A stretch of DNA of 64,000 bases, from NCBI GenBank assembly GCA_016458225.1, contig JAEMGR010000001.1, positions 248,001 through 312,000 of the forward strand. Direction: 5' to 3'. The notes below the pieces were generated by a model. It was not told the DNA's origin. It did not search any database and saw only the letters and a list, made by a program, of their open reading frames with translations. Of this stretch, positions 44,074 to 52,180 are shown piece by piece. The position numbers and the translations under genes were made by a program. The number at the start of each line of letters is the position of its first letter. Position 1 is the first letter of the stretch. The DNA comes from Myxococcaceae bacterium JPH2. GTDB lineage: Bacteria; Myxococcota; Myxococcia; Myxococcales; Myxococcaceae.

Positions 44074-45195
44074 CTAACGAGCGCCCGTACCGCCGGCCGG
44101 CCGCTGGCCACCAGGTCCCGGCCCGGAGGCGCCACTCGTGGACAGGATGTTGCGCAGCTCGTCCGGATCACTCGACCGGCCAAAGGCTTCGTCCTGGGAG
44201 ATGAGGCGCCGGCTCAGCAGCGCCGCCAGGGCCTGGTTGAAGGTCTGCATGCCGTACTTGGCCTGACCGACCTGCATGGACGAGTAGATCTGGTGGACCT
44301 TGTCCTCACGGATGAGGTTCCGGATGGCGGGGTTGGGCACCATCACTTCCAGCGCCAGCACGCGGCCCGGGCTGCCCGCGCGTGACAGCAGGGACTGGCT
44401 CATCACGCCCTCCAGCACGAAGGAGAGCTGGGCGCGAACCTGCGGCTGCTGGTACGGCGGGAACACGTCCAGCACGCGGTTGATGGTCTGCACCGCGCTG
44501 TTGGTGTGGAGCGTCGCGTAGCAGATGTGGCCCGTCTCCGCGATGGTGAGCGCCGCCTCGATGGTCTCCAGGTCGCGCAACTCACCGACCAGCACCACGT
44601 CCGGATCCTGGCGGAGGATGTACTTGAGGGCCGTCTTGAAGTTCCGCGTGTCCGCACCCACCTCGCGCTGATTGACGAGGCAGTTCTTGTGCGGATGCAG
44701 ATACTCGATGGGGTCCTCGATGGTCATGATGTGCTCATGACGCTCGGTGTTGATCTTGTCGATCATCGAGGCCAGCGTGGTGGACTTGCCCGACCCCGTG
44801 GGTCCCGTCACCAGGATGAGGCCGCGCGGCTTCTTCACCAGCTCGGCCACCACCGGCGGCAGGCCCAGCTCCTGGAAGGTGAGGATCTTGAACGGAATGG
44901 TCCGGAACGCGCCGGCCACCGCGCCACGCTGCATGAAGATGTTCGCGCGGAAGCGCGAGAGCCCCTTCACGCCGAACGACAGGTCCAGCTCGTTCTCCTC
45001 CTCGAACTTGTGCTTCTGCGCGTCGGTGAGGATGGAGTAGCAGAGCTGCTTGGTCTCCACCGGCGTGAGCGGTGCCGTCTTGAGCGGCACCAGCTCGCCG
45101 TCCACGCGCAGCTGCGGCGGAGAGCCGGTGGTGATGTGGAGGTCGGAGGCGCCCTTCTCGACCATCGCCTTCAGGAGCTGGTGCAGGTTGGCCAC
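44074..45195 (-). CDS. pilT: pilus retraction ATPase PilT
   Basis: The 373-residue hexameric ATPase of the secretion-ATPase family powers pilus retraction, the force stroke of S-motility. Walker A is GPTGSGKST (131-139), the Asp and His boxes follow (GELRDLETIEAALTIAETGH, ATLHTNSA), and the PilT-specific C-terminal AIRNLIRE motif is near residue 292. The last 20 residues are Gly/Pro-rich. Between pilB (42 bases) and pilC. Confidence 0.98.
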   Translation of the reverse strand: MANLHQLLKAMVEKGASDLHITTGSPPQLRVDGELVPLKTAPLTPVETKQLCYSILTDAQKHKFEEENELDLSFGVKGLSRFRANIFMQRGAVAGAFRTIPFKILTFQELGLPPVVAELVKKPRGLILVTGPTGSGKSTTLASMIDKINTERHEHIMTIEDPIEYLHPHKNCLVNQREVGADTRNFKTALKYILRQDPDVVLVGELRDLETIEAALTIAETGHICYATLHTNSAVQTINRVLDVFPPYQQPQVRAQLSFVLEGVMSQSLLSRAGSPGRVLALEVMVPNPAIRNLIREDKVHQIYSSMQVGQAKYGMQTFNQALAALLSRRLISQDEAFGRSSDPDELRNILSTSGASGPGPGGQRPAGGTGAR

Positions 45196-45237
45196 GGATG
45201 CGTGTCCTGTCTCGGGGGTAGGGAGGAGAAGCGGTGA

Positions 45238-46938
45238 CTAGAAGCGGTCCGGCGCGGTGTTGCCCACCACCTCTTCGAGCGTGGTGAGGCCATCCATCAT
45301 CTTGCGCAAACCGCTCATGCGCAGGCTGCTCATGCCCAGCCGGATCGCCTCCTGCTTCAGCTCGGCGGCGGACGCGCCGTTGATGACCAGCTCCTTGAGG
45401 CCGTCCCAGAAGGGCATGACCTCGTAGATGGCCACGCGGCCACGGTAGCCACGGTCGTTGCAGTCGCGGCAGCCGACCTTCTCGTACATGGTGAAGGAGC
45501 CCAGCTTGTCCGGCGGGACGCCGGCGTCGATGAGGGCCTGCTCGTCCACCTTGTCCGCGGGCTTCTTGCAGGCCGGGCACAGGCGGCGCGCCAGACGCTG
45601 GGCGAGGATGAGGTTGAGCGAGGCCGTCACGAGGAACGGCTCGATGCCCATGTTGAGCAGACGGCTGACCGTGCCCGGGGCGTCGTTGGTGTGCAGCGTG
45701 GAGAGCACCAGGTGGCCGGTGAGCGCCGCCTTCACGCCGATTTCCGCCGTCTCGAAGTCGCGGATCTCACCGATCATGATGATGTCGGGGTCCTGGCGGA
45801 GGAACGAGCGCAGCGCGGCGGCGAAGTTCAGGCCGATGTCGTCATGCATCTGCACCTGGTTGATGCCGCCGAAGTTGAACTCGACGGGGTCTTCCGCGGT
45901 GGAGATGTTGGTGCCCACGTCATTGAGCGACGACAGCGCGGAATACAGCGTCGTCGTCTTGCCGGAGCCCGTGGGTCCCGTCACCAGCACCATGCCGTAG
46001 GGCCGGTCGATGGCTTCCTTGAAGTCCGCCAGCGGCTTCGGATCGAACCCCAGCTTGGTCATGTCGAGCTGGAGGTTGCTCTTGTCGAGCAGACGCATGA
46101 CGACCTTCTCGCCGAAGAGCGTGGGACACACGCTCACGCGGAAGTCCATCTCCTTGCCGCCGCCCATCTTGATCTTGATGCGGCCGTCCTGCGGCAGGCG
46201 GCGCTCGGAGATGTCGAGCGAGGCCATGATCTTCAAGCGGCTGGTGATGGCGTTGCGCAGCTTCATCGGCGGGCGCATCACCTCGTACATCACGCCGTCG
46301 ATGCGGAAGCGGACCCGGAAGTCCTTCTCGTACGGCTCGATGTGGATATCGGACGCGCGCTTCTTGATGGCGTCCATGAGGATGAGGTTCACGAGCTTGA
46401 CGACCGGCGCGTCATCCGCGGCCTTGGCCATCTCCTCGAGGTTCTCGTGCTCCTCCTTGGCCAGCTCGATGTCGTCGCCCACGTCGCCGACGATGTCCTC
46501 GAGCGAGGGGCCCTTCTCCGCGTAGTAGCGCTCGATGGACTCGCGGATGGAGACCTCCGAGGCCACCACCGTCTCGATGTTGTAGCCGGTGAGGAACTTC
46601 AGGTCGTCCACCGCGAAGATGTTCGACGGATCGCACATGGCGACGATGAGCGACGGCCCGGCGCGGTTCACCGGGATGACCAGATGCTTCTCGGCCACCT
46701 CCTTGGGAACCAGCTTGATGATGTCCGGGTCGATGTCGAAGTCCTTCAGGTTGATGGCCGGCACGCCGTACTGCTTCGACAGGAAGTCCGTGAGCTTCGA
46801 CTCCTCGATGGCGCCCGTCTTGATGAGCGCGGTGCCGATGCGCGTGCCGCTCTTCTGCTGCTCCTCCTGGGCCTTGCGCAGCTGCTGGACGGAGATGAGG
46901 TTCTCGCGCACCAGCAGTTCACCGAGTCGACCGGACAT
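45238..46938 (-). CDS. pilB: pilus extension ATPase PilB
   Basis: The 566-residue hexameric ATPase polymerises pilin. The N-terminus carries tandem MshEN-type motifs (RLGELLVRENLI..., residues 4-27, and RIGTALIKTGAI..., 33-56) that bind c-di-GMP in MshE and PilB relatives. The ATPase core has Walker A GPTGSGKTT (321-329), the Asp box and His box (STLHTNDAPG). A zinc-binding CPAC...CRDC pair follows at about residues 455-485. It heads the pilBTCSR run and has a 194-base upstream gap to ribF. Confidence 0.98.
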   Translation of the reverse strand: MSGRLGELLVRENLISVQQLRKAQEEQQKSGTRIGTALIKTGAIEESKLTDFLSKQYGVPAINLKDFDIDPDIIKLVPKEVAEKHLVIPVNRAGPSLIVAMCDPSNIFAVDDLKFLTGYNIETVVASEVSIRESIERYYAEKGPSLEDIVGDVGDDIELAKEEHENLEEMAKAADDAPVVKLVNLILMDAIKKRASDIHIEPYEKDFRVRFRIDGVMYEVMRPPMKLRNAITSRLKIMASLDISERRLPQDGRIKIKMGGGKEMDFRVSVCPTLFGEKVVMRLLDKSNLQLDMTKLGFDPKPLADFKEAIDRPYGMVLVTGPTGSGKTTTLYSALSSLNDVGTNISTAEDPVEFNFGGINQVQMHDDIGLNFAAALRSFLRQDPDIIMIGEIRDFETAEIGVKAALTGHLVLSTLHTNDAPGTVSRLLNMGIEPFLVTASLNLILAQRLARRLCPACKKPADKVDEQALIDAGVPPDKLGSFTMYEKVGCRDCNDRGYRGRVAIYEVMPFWDGLKELVINGASAAELKQEAIRLGMSSLRMSGLRKMMDGLTTLEEVVGNTAPDRF

Positions 46939-47132
46939 TCTTGAAGCCTCTTGAGCGGATGGAGAAAACGGACCAGCTCCCCACCGCGCCCGGAGCGCGA
47001 CGGGGATGTGCTTCAGTGGGTCTTCACCTTGGCACGATTCCCTCGGGATTAGAGGAAACGGACCCGAGGACTGTCAAGGCGCCCCCGTGCCCCTGAGGTC
47101 ACGCCAACCCATTGAAGGAACACGGGAATTCG

Positions 47133-48059
47133 TCAGCCGTCGGCGCGGGCAATCACGGCGCGTGCGGCCTCGACATCGCGCTTGATCTGCCCCACCAACT
47201 CCGCGGCGGAGCCGAAGCGCTGCTCGGGGCGCAGCCGCTCCAGGAACTGCACGCGCAGCTCCTGGCCGTACAGGTCCCCACTGAAGTCCAGCAGGTGCGC
47301 TTCGATCGTCACCTCGGAGCCGCCGAAGGTGGGCTTCACACCGATGTTCGCCGCGCCCGGGCGCCAGGGACCGTTGGGTTCCGCCGTCAGGCGCACACGG
47401 ATGGCGTACACCCCCGGCGCGGGGCGCAGCTCGTTCTGAGTGTCCACGTTGGCGGTGGGGAAGCCAATGGTGCGCCCCCGCCCGGCGCCCGAGACGACCG
47501 TGCCGTCCAGGTCGAACGGGCGGCCGAGCAGCCGACGCGCGGCGCTCACCCGACCCTCCAGGATGTACTCGCGCACCTTGGACGACGAGGCCACCACGCC
47601 GTCCACATTCACCACCGGGACCACGTGGACCTGGGCACCTCGGCGCGCGGCCGCCTCGCGCAGCGTGGCCACCGTTCCGCCTCGCGCGGCGCCGTACGTG
47701 AAGTCACCCCCGACCACCAGGTGCGAGACCTTCAGCCCATCCAACAGCGCCGCCTCGAAGTCCGAGGGGGATACCCGCGCATACTCGCGCGAGAAAGGCT
47801 GGACCACGGCCGCGGACAAGCCGCACGCCTCGAACAGCTCCAGCTTGCGCGGCAACAGGGTGATGAGCTTGGGCGCCAGCTCCGGCTGCAGCACCTTGCC
47901 AGGATGGGGCAGGAAGGTGAGCGCCGCGGCGGGACCCTGCCGGCGCGCCTCCGCGAAGAGCGCCTGGTGGCCCAGGTGGACGCCATCGAAGTTGCCCAGC
48001 GCGAGCGCCTGCCCAGCGAGCTGGTGCCCGGCCTCCGGCACCGAGTGGAAGACCTTCAT
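47133..48059 (-). CDS. ribF: bifunctional riboflavin kinase/FAD synthetase
   Basis: The 308-residue enzyme makes FMN and then FAD. The N-terminal adenylyltransferase shows ALGNFDGVHLGHQ (20-32) and GGDFTYGAARGGTV; the C-terminal riboflavin kinase shows RTIGFPTANVD and the VEAHLLDFSGDLYG signature. Length is typical (about 310). The ATG at 48059 gives the normal N-terminus, with GAGGAG two bases upstream; a GTG six codons earlier is an alternative. It is divergent from trmB by 84 bases. Confidence 0.95.
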   Translation of the reverse strand: MKVFHSVPEAGHQLAGQALALGNFDGVHLGHQALFAEARRQGPAAALTFLPHPGKVLQPELAPKLITLLPRKLELFEACGLSAAVVQPFSREYARVSPSDFEAALLDGLKVSHLVVGGDFTYGAARGGTVATLREAAARRGAQVHVVPVVNVDGVVASSSKVREYILEGRVSAARRLLGRPFDLDGTVVSGAGRGRTIGFPTANVDTQNELRPAPGVYAIRVRLTAEPNGPWRPGAANIGVKPTFGGSEVTIEAHLLDFSGDLYGQELRVQFLERLRPEQRFGSAAELVGQIKRDVEAARAVIARADG

Positions 48060-48143
48060 GGCTCCTCGGTATACCACCGCCAGCGCTTTTGCCCTGGTCA
48101 ACCGCCGCGCCTCCATGTTTAGAGGCGCCCCCTCGCGCCCGCC

Positions 48144-48764
48144 ATGCCCCGCCCTCCTCTGCTGCCCGACCCGGTCGGACTCAAGTTCGTCACCCTGGAC
48201 ACCCCCCCGGACTGGGATGCCGAGTTCGGCTTCACCGGCCCCCTGGAGCTGGAGATTGGCTCGGGCGCCGGAGGGCACGCGCTGGAGTACTGCCGCCGCA
48301 ATCCCACCGTGCGCTTCGTCGCCTTCGAGTGGCGCAAGAAGTACGCGCGCGACACCCAGTCCCGCGGCGAGAAGCTCGGCCTGAAGAACCTGCGCGTCAT
48401 CGAGTCCGACGCCCGCTTCGTCGTCCCGCGCATCTTCGCGTCCGGCTCCCTGTCCTGCATCCACCTCCAGTTCCCGGACCCCTGGTGGAAGCGCTCGCAT
48501 GCCAAGCGCGCCGTCATCCAGCCCGAGTTCACCCAGCTCCTCCTGGACAAGCTCGCCCCCGGCGGCCGCTTCGACATGCGCACCGACGTCCAGGACCGCG
48601 GGGTCACCATGCTCTCCATCCTGGAATCCTCAGGATTCCAGAACCCCTTGGGTTCCGGCGTTTTCCATCCTTATGACCCGGAGGAGGTGCCCTCGACGCG
48701 CGAGCGGCGCTATCTGGCGAGCGGGGAGCCCGTCTACAGGGCACGGCTGGTGAAGCCCGGCTGA
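48144..48764 (+). CDS. trmB: tRNA (guanine-N7)-methyltransferase TrmB
   Basis: The 206-residue enzyme makes m7G46 in tRNA. Motif I LELEIGSGAGGHALE (about 34-48), FEWRKKYA, and the diagnostic HLQFPDPWWKRSHAKRA segment (about 107-123) are all present, as is the C-terminal TRERRYLASGEPVYRA. The length is normal. A perfect 9-base inverted repeat (48621-48641) and a 6-base one (48642-48655) lie inside the coding sequence, around codons 160-170. Confidence 0.95.
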   Translation: MPRPPLLPDPVGLKFVTLDTPPDWDAEFGFTGPLELEIGSGAGGHALEYCRRNPTVRFVAFEWRKKYARDTQSRGEKLGLKNLRVIESDARFVVPRIFASGSLSCIHLQFPDPWWKRSHAKRAVIQPEFTQLLLDKLAPGGRFDMRTDVQDRGVTMLSILESSGFQNPLGSGVFHPYDPEEVPSTRERRYLASGEPVYRARLVKPG

Positions 48765-48871
48765 CCCTTGGGACGAGCGCCCTCTCGGGACCTCTTGGCT
48801 TCCATGACACGCCGGGTGAGAATCGTCCGGGCTCCCGCTCGGCGGGAGGACGGCACCGGGGGCGACTCAGC

Positions 48872-49924
48872 ATGGGAGACGGCGACAGGAAGAAGACGCA
48901 GGAGGTCACCCGTCGATCACCGCCCGGCAACGAGTTCATGGGTCGCACCGTGTTGCTGGTGGACGATGACCCGGCCCAGCTCGCCCATGTCCGCGACGGC
49001 CTGTCCCCCTACGGCTACACCTTTCGCGAGGCGAACAACGGCGCCCAGGCGCTGTCCGCCATCCGCGAGAGCCGGCCCGACCTCATCCTGATGGACGTGG
49101 AGATGCCCGGGCTGGGCGGCGTGGAGGTGTGCCGCATCGTCAAGGCGAACGCGGGCGAGGGCGGCTTCGGCTTCATCCCCATCATCCTGATGACGGCGCG
49201 GCAGGCGGCCGGCAAGGTGGAGGGGCTGGAGCTGGGCGCGGACGACTACCTGGTGAAGCCCTTCGACATGCTGGAGCTGGGCGCGCGGGTGAAGTCCATG
49301 CTGCGCCTGAAGGTGCTGCAGGACGCGCTGGTGGAGAAGAACCGCGAGTTGGACAAGGCCAACAAGGAGCTGGCGCGCAAGCGCGAGGAGTTGCTCGCGC
49401 TCAGCCGCACGGACGCGCTCACGGGCCTGTTCAACCGGCGATATTTCGAGGAGCGGATGAACGAGGAGTTCCTCCGCGCGCGGCGCTACCAGTCCCACCT
49501 GTCGCTGGTGATGCTGGACATCGACCACTTCAAGCGCATCAACGACACCTTCGGGCACCCCTTCGGAGATGAGGTGCTCAAGGCCGTGGCCCAGACGGCG
49601 CGCTCGCGGCTGCGCGAGGTGGATCTGCTGGCGCGCTATGGCGGCGAGGAGTTCATCGCCCTGCTCCCCGAGGCCGCTCCCACCGATGCCCTGCGCGCGT
49701 GCGAGCGCGTGCGCGAGGCCATCGAGAACCTGGAGGTCGTGCACCCGAGCGCGGACGGGACGCGACAGAGCGTCCGCCTGACCGCATCCCTGGGGCTGGC
49801 GACCGTGCCCGCCACGGACCTGCCCAGTGCGGAGACGCTGCTGCGCGCCGCCGACGCGAGCCTCTACGAAGCCAAGGGCGCGGGCCGCAATCGCGTCCAC
49901 CAGCATCCGGGCGGCCTCACCTGA
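48872..49924 (+). CDS. response regulator diguanylate cyclase (REC-GGDEF)
   Basis: The 350-residue protein has a receiver domain (phospho-Asp75 in LILMDVEMP, KPFD conserved), a short coiled coil (about 150-180) and a GGDEF domain with the intact active site GGEEF (about 257-261). The inhibitory I-site RxxD (REVD, about 248-251) sits exactly five residues before it, so product inhibition by c-di-GMP is expected. It should make c-di-GMP in response to an unknown kinase. The ATG at 48872 follows a GGGGG stretch; an ATG at 48938 would start right at the receiver domain. PilB's MshEN domain is a possible local effector. Confidence 0.92.
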   Translation: MGDGDRKKTQEVTRRSPPGNEFMGRTVLLVDDDPAQLAHVRDGLSPYGYTFREANNGAQALSAIRESRPDLILMDVEMPGLGGVEVCRIVKANAGEGGFGFIPIILMTARQAAGKVEGLELGADDYLVKPFDMLELGARVKSMLRLKVLQDALVEKNRELDKANKELARKREELLALSRTDALTGLFNRRYFEERMNEEFLRARRYQSHLSLVMLDIDHFKRINDTFGHPFGDEVLKAVAQTARSRLREVDLLARYGGEEFIALLPEAAPTDALRACERVREAIENLEVVHPSADGTRQSVRLTASLGLATVPATDLPSAETLLRAADASLYEAKGAGRNRVHQHPGGLT

Positions 49925-49964
49925 GGCTTTCCCCCGGCGACGCTTTGACCTAATACCGGGATTC

Positions 49965-50399
49965 ATGCGCGCGACCTCCACAACGACCTGTCTGTTGCTG
50001 GTCCTGCTCGCCCTGGGCGGCTGCAGCGTGGGTCAGCCCGACACGCCCATGAAGGCCTACCGGACCTTCCACGGGCACGCGCAGCGCGGCTTGAGCCAGC
50101 GCGATGAGCAAGACTTGCAGAAGGCATACGCTGCGCTGTCACAAGGGACTCAGCAGACGCTGGCGAAGCGCGCGCAGCAGGTGAGCGAAGCCTCGGGTGG
50201 GACGGTGAAGCCCGAACCGCTCGCGCTCTTCTTCGCGAATGTCCCCCCGCCTCCCGATGTTACGGAGGTCTCGCTGGTGCGCCAGGAGGGCGACGAAGCC
50301 ACCGTGCTCGTTCGCTCATCGGGTGGCACGAGCGAGGTTCGGATGGTGAGGGAGCCGTCCGGATGGAAAGTCGACCTCTCAGCATCCCTCCAGCCGTGA
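49965..50399 (+). CDS. small lipoprotein, hypothetical
   Basis: The 144-residue protein has a lipoprotein signal peptide (LLLVLLALGGC, Cys at about 22). The remainder looks like a DUF4878/NTF2-like fold: PMKAYRTFHGHAQ... and a C-terminal beta pattern ATVLVRSSGGTSEVRMVREPSGWKVDL, typical of small lipoproteins that bind unknown ligands. It lies 40 bases after the diguanylate cyclase and 43 before the proline-rich gene, all on the plus strand. Function unknown. Confidence 0.8.
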   Translation: MRATSTTTCLLLVLLALGGCSVGQPDTPMKAYRTFHGHAQRGLSQRDEQDLQKAYAALSQGTQQTLAKRAQQVSEASGGTVKPEPLALFFANVPPPPDVTEVSLVRQEGDEATVLVRSSGGTSEVRMVREPSGWKVDLSASLQP

Positions 50400-50442
50400 G
50401 TCCGGGCATGCCCGGCCCGCGCGCATCAGGTAACGTACAACC

Positions 50443-51621
50443 GTGAACGATCGGAAGACACGGCGGGTGGTCCCCGCAGTCGAAGTCATCCGGCGCCCGG
50501 GCACGACGCCCGGAGGCGCTTCGACGACTCCACCCGCGACCCCTTCGCCCTCGCCGCGGCCCACGCCGACTCCTCGGCCCGTGGGCGCGTCGCCCACTCC
50601 CTCGCCCGTCCCGCGACCCACGGGCGTGGCTCCCACGCCAAGGCCGCCGCAGCCCGTGGCCCCGGCCGCCCCAGCGGCGTCCTCGGAGCCCGTGCCCGTG
50701 GTGGAGGACACGTCCGCGCAGGCAGCGGCGCGCCCCACGCCTCGGCCTCTGACCGGCGCGGCGCCTCGGCCGATGAGTCCGCGCCCGCCCGGTGCCGCTC
50801 CGTCCGGGCCGCGTCCGGGAGGCTTTGGTGGAGGCCGCTTCGCGCCTCGGCCCAGCACGCCCCGTCCGCCGCCCACGCCCGAGCAGATTCTCGCGCTGGC
50901 CACGCGCGAGCACGTGCCCGCGCGCATCGCCAAGGGCGAGCTCGAGGGCAAGATGAAGTGCCGCATCTGGCGCAAGCTCCACGCCGAGGAGGCCAAGCGG
51001 TTCGATCAGGTCTACGAGCTGATGGGCCAGAACTCGGCGCTGTCGCTGGGCGATGCCTTCGGCGTGCTGCAGAGCGGCCTGACCGTGGCCGAGTTCATGG
51101 CGCGCAAGGAGCGCACGCAGCGCAAGGCCGCCATCAAGCAGGCGCGCGGCGAGGTGGACAACGCCACCGTGTCGGACTTCCTGTCCACACTCATGCAGCA
51201 GAAGGCCGAGCTGTCCGTCGTGCTGGCCGAGCGTTCACTTCTGGACACCCTGGTGACGGAAGAGGCCATCGCGCTGACGCTGGAGCGCACAGGCCGGATG
51301 GAGAAGCTCCAGGTGGTGCTCATCGCGCGGCGCGCGGACTGGGAGCGGTTGCTGCCGGCCGTGGAGCGCGACGCGAAGCTCACGCAGAAGCCGGCGCAGG
51401 TGGCGCGGCAGCCGGACAAGCGGCCCTTCTCGGATCCGCGTCCGTTCCTGCCTCACCTGGGCGACGAGGTGAAGCTGGTGCTGCGCAACGGCATCACGGT
51501 GCAGGCGCCCATCATGCACGTGGGGCGCTTCGACCTGCTGTTGGGTGAGCCGGGACACGAGCTGTTCGTCCCGCTGCACGCCCTGCTCCGCTTCGAGCCC
51601 GTGGCCACGCCCGAGGCCTGA
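50443..51621 (+). CDS. proline-rich protein with C-terminal Hfq/Sm-like domain
   Basis: This 392-residue protein is not a recognised family. Residues about 10-150 are Pro/Thr/Ala/Arg-rich low complexity with PTPRP-type repeats. Residues about 150-325 are helical (PEQILALATREHVP..., DFLSTLMQQK). Residues about 341-388 resemble an Hfq/Sm fold: VKLVLRNGITVQA aligns with the Hfq Sm1 strand (N349-G350), and FVPLHALLRF with the Sm2 YKHA motif (His379-Ala380); only one extra residue is needed in between. The Lys of YKHA is Leu here. A role as an RNA-binding or polyA/U-binding protein is inferred from this similarity alone. The start is a GTG at 50443. Confidence 0.75.
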   Translation: MNDRKTRRVVPAVEVIRRPGTTPGGASTTPPATPSPSPRPTPTPRPVGASPTPSPVPRPTGVAPTPRPPQPVAPAAPAASSEPVPVVEDTSAQAAARPTPRPLTGAAPRPMSPRPPGAAPSGPRPGGFGGGRFAPRPSTPRPPPTPEQILALATREHVPARIAKGELEGKMKCRIWRKLHAEEAKRFDQVYELMGQNSALSLGDAFGVLQSGLTVAEFMARKERTQRKAAIKQARGEVDNATVSDFLSTLMQQKAELSVVLAERSLLDTLVTEEAIALTLERTGRMEKLQVVLIARRADWERLLPAVERDAKLTQKPAQVARQPDKRPFSDPRPFLPHLGDEVKLVLRNGITVQAPIMHVGRFDLLLGEPGHELFVPLHALLRFEPVATPEA

Positions 51622-51699
51622 AGCCCGCTGAAGGACGGGCGTCCCGCGCTGGGGCGTCCGTCCGCGCTGTCCCTCTGTCCGCGCTGTCCGAGGTCCCCC

Positions 51700-52125
51700 A
51701 TGCGCCCCTTCTTCTCTCGCATCATCAAGCCGTGGCTGGCGGTCGCCGCGGCGGCCACCATCGCGGCGCTGGGCGCCTCGCAGCAGGGTTGCACCAAGGA
51801 GTCCGGCACGGCGGAGAAGCCGAGTCAGCCGAAAGTGCCCGAGAAGCGCGAGAACGGCGTGCGCGTGGTGGACCTCACCGTGAACGAGCACGGCTTCGAG
51901 CCCAGCCCCGTGACGCTCAAGCAGGGCGAGCCCGTGAAGCTGGTGGTGACGCGCAAGACGGACCAGACGTGCGCCACCGAGCTGGTGATGGACGAGTACC
52001 ACATCGACACCAAGCTCCCGCTCGACACGCCGGTGGAGATCTCCTTCACTCCGAGCAAGTCCGGCAAGCTGGTGTACGGCTGCGCGATGGGGAAGATGGT
52101 CTCCGGCACCTTCCTGGTGGACTGA
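51700..52125 (+). CDS. cupredoxin-domain lipoprotein
   Basis: The 141-residue protein has an N-terminal signal with Cys at about 31 (SQQGC), a Lys/Pro/Glu spacer, and a cupredoxin-like beta-sandwich (about 53-141). Candidate copper ligands are in QTCATEL and YGCAMGKM, the pattern of the plastocyanin-like family (Cupredoxin_1). It may bind copper or carry electrons in the periplasm; activity cannot be judged from sequence. It is on the plus strand, 78 bases after the Hfq-like gene and 55 before the helicase gene. Confidence 0.85.
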   Translation: MRPFFSRIIKPWLAVAAAATIAALGASQQGCTKESGTAEKPSQPKVPEKRENGVRVVDLTVNEHGFEPSPVTLKQGEPVKLVVTRKTDQTCATELVMDEYHIDTKLPLDTPVEISFTPSKSGKLVYGCAMGKMVSGTFLVD

Positions 52126-52180
52126 GCAGGTTGGTGAGGACTGGCGCGCCGCACCGGGGCAGGTAGGCTGCCAGCCCTTC

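Noticed and set aside
47029-47045. TTGGCAC resembling a sigma54 -24 element upstream of pilB
   Set aside because: The required GC ten bases later is absent (TC instead), and the only gene it would face on that strand is far away.
47041-47069. CCTCGGG / CCCGAGG inverted repeat between ribF and pilB
   Set aside because: Seven base pairs with a 15-base loop and no U-tract; too weak to call a terminator or an operator.
51622-51699. Short direct repeat TCCGCGCTGTCC in the gap before the cupredoxin gene
   Set aside because: Only two copies in a 78-base gap and no palindrome or partner copy elsewhere in view; not a CRISPR or attachment site.
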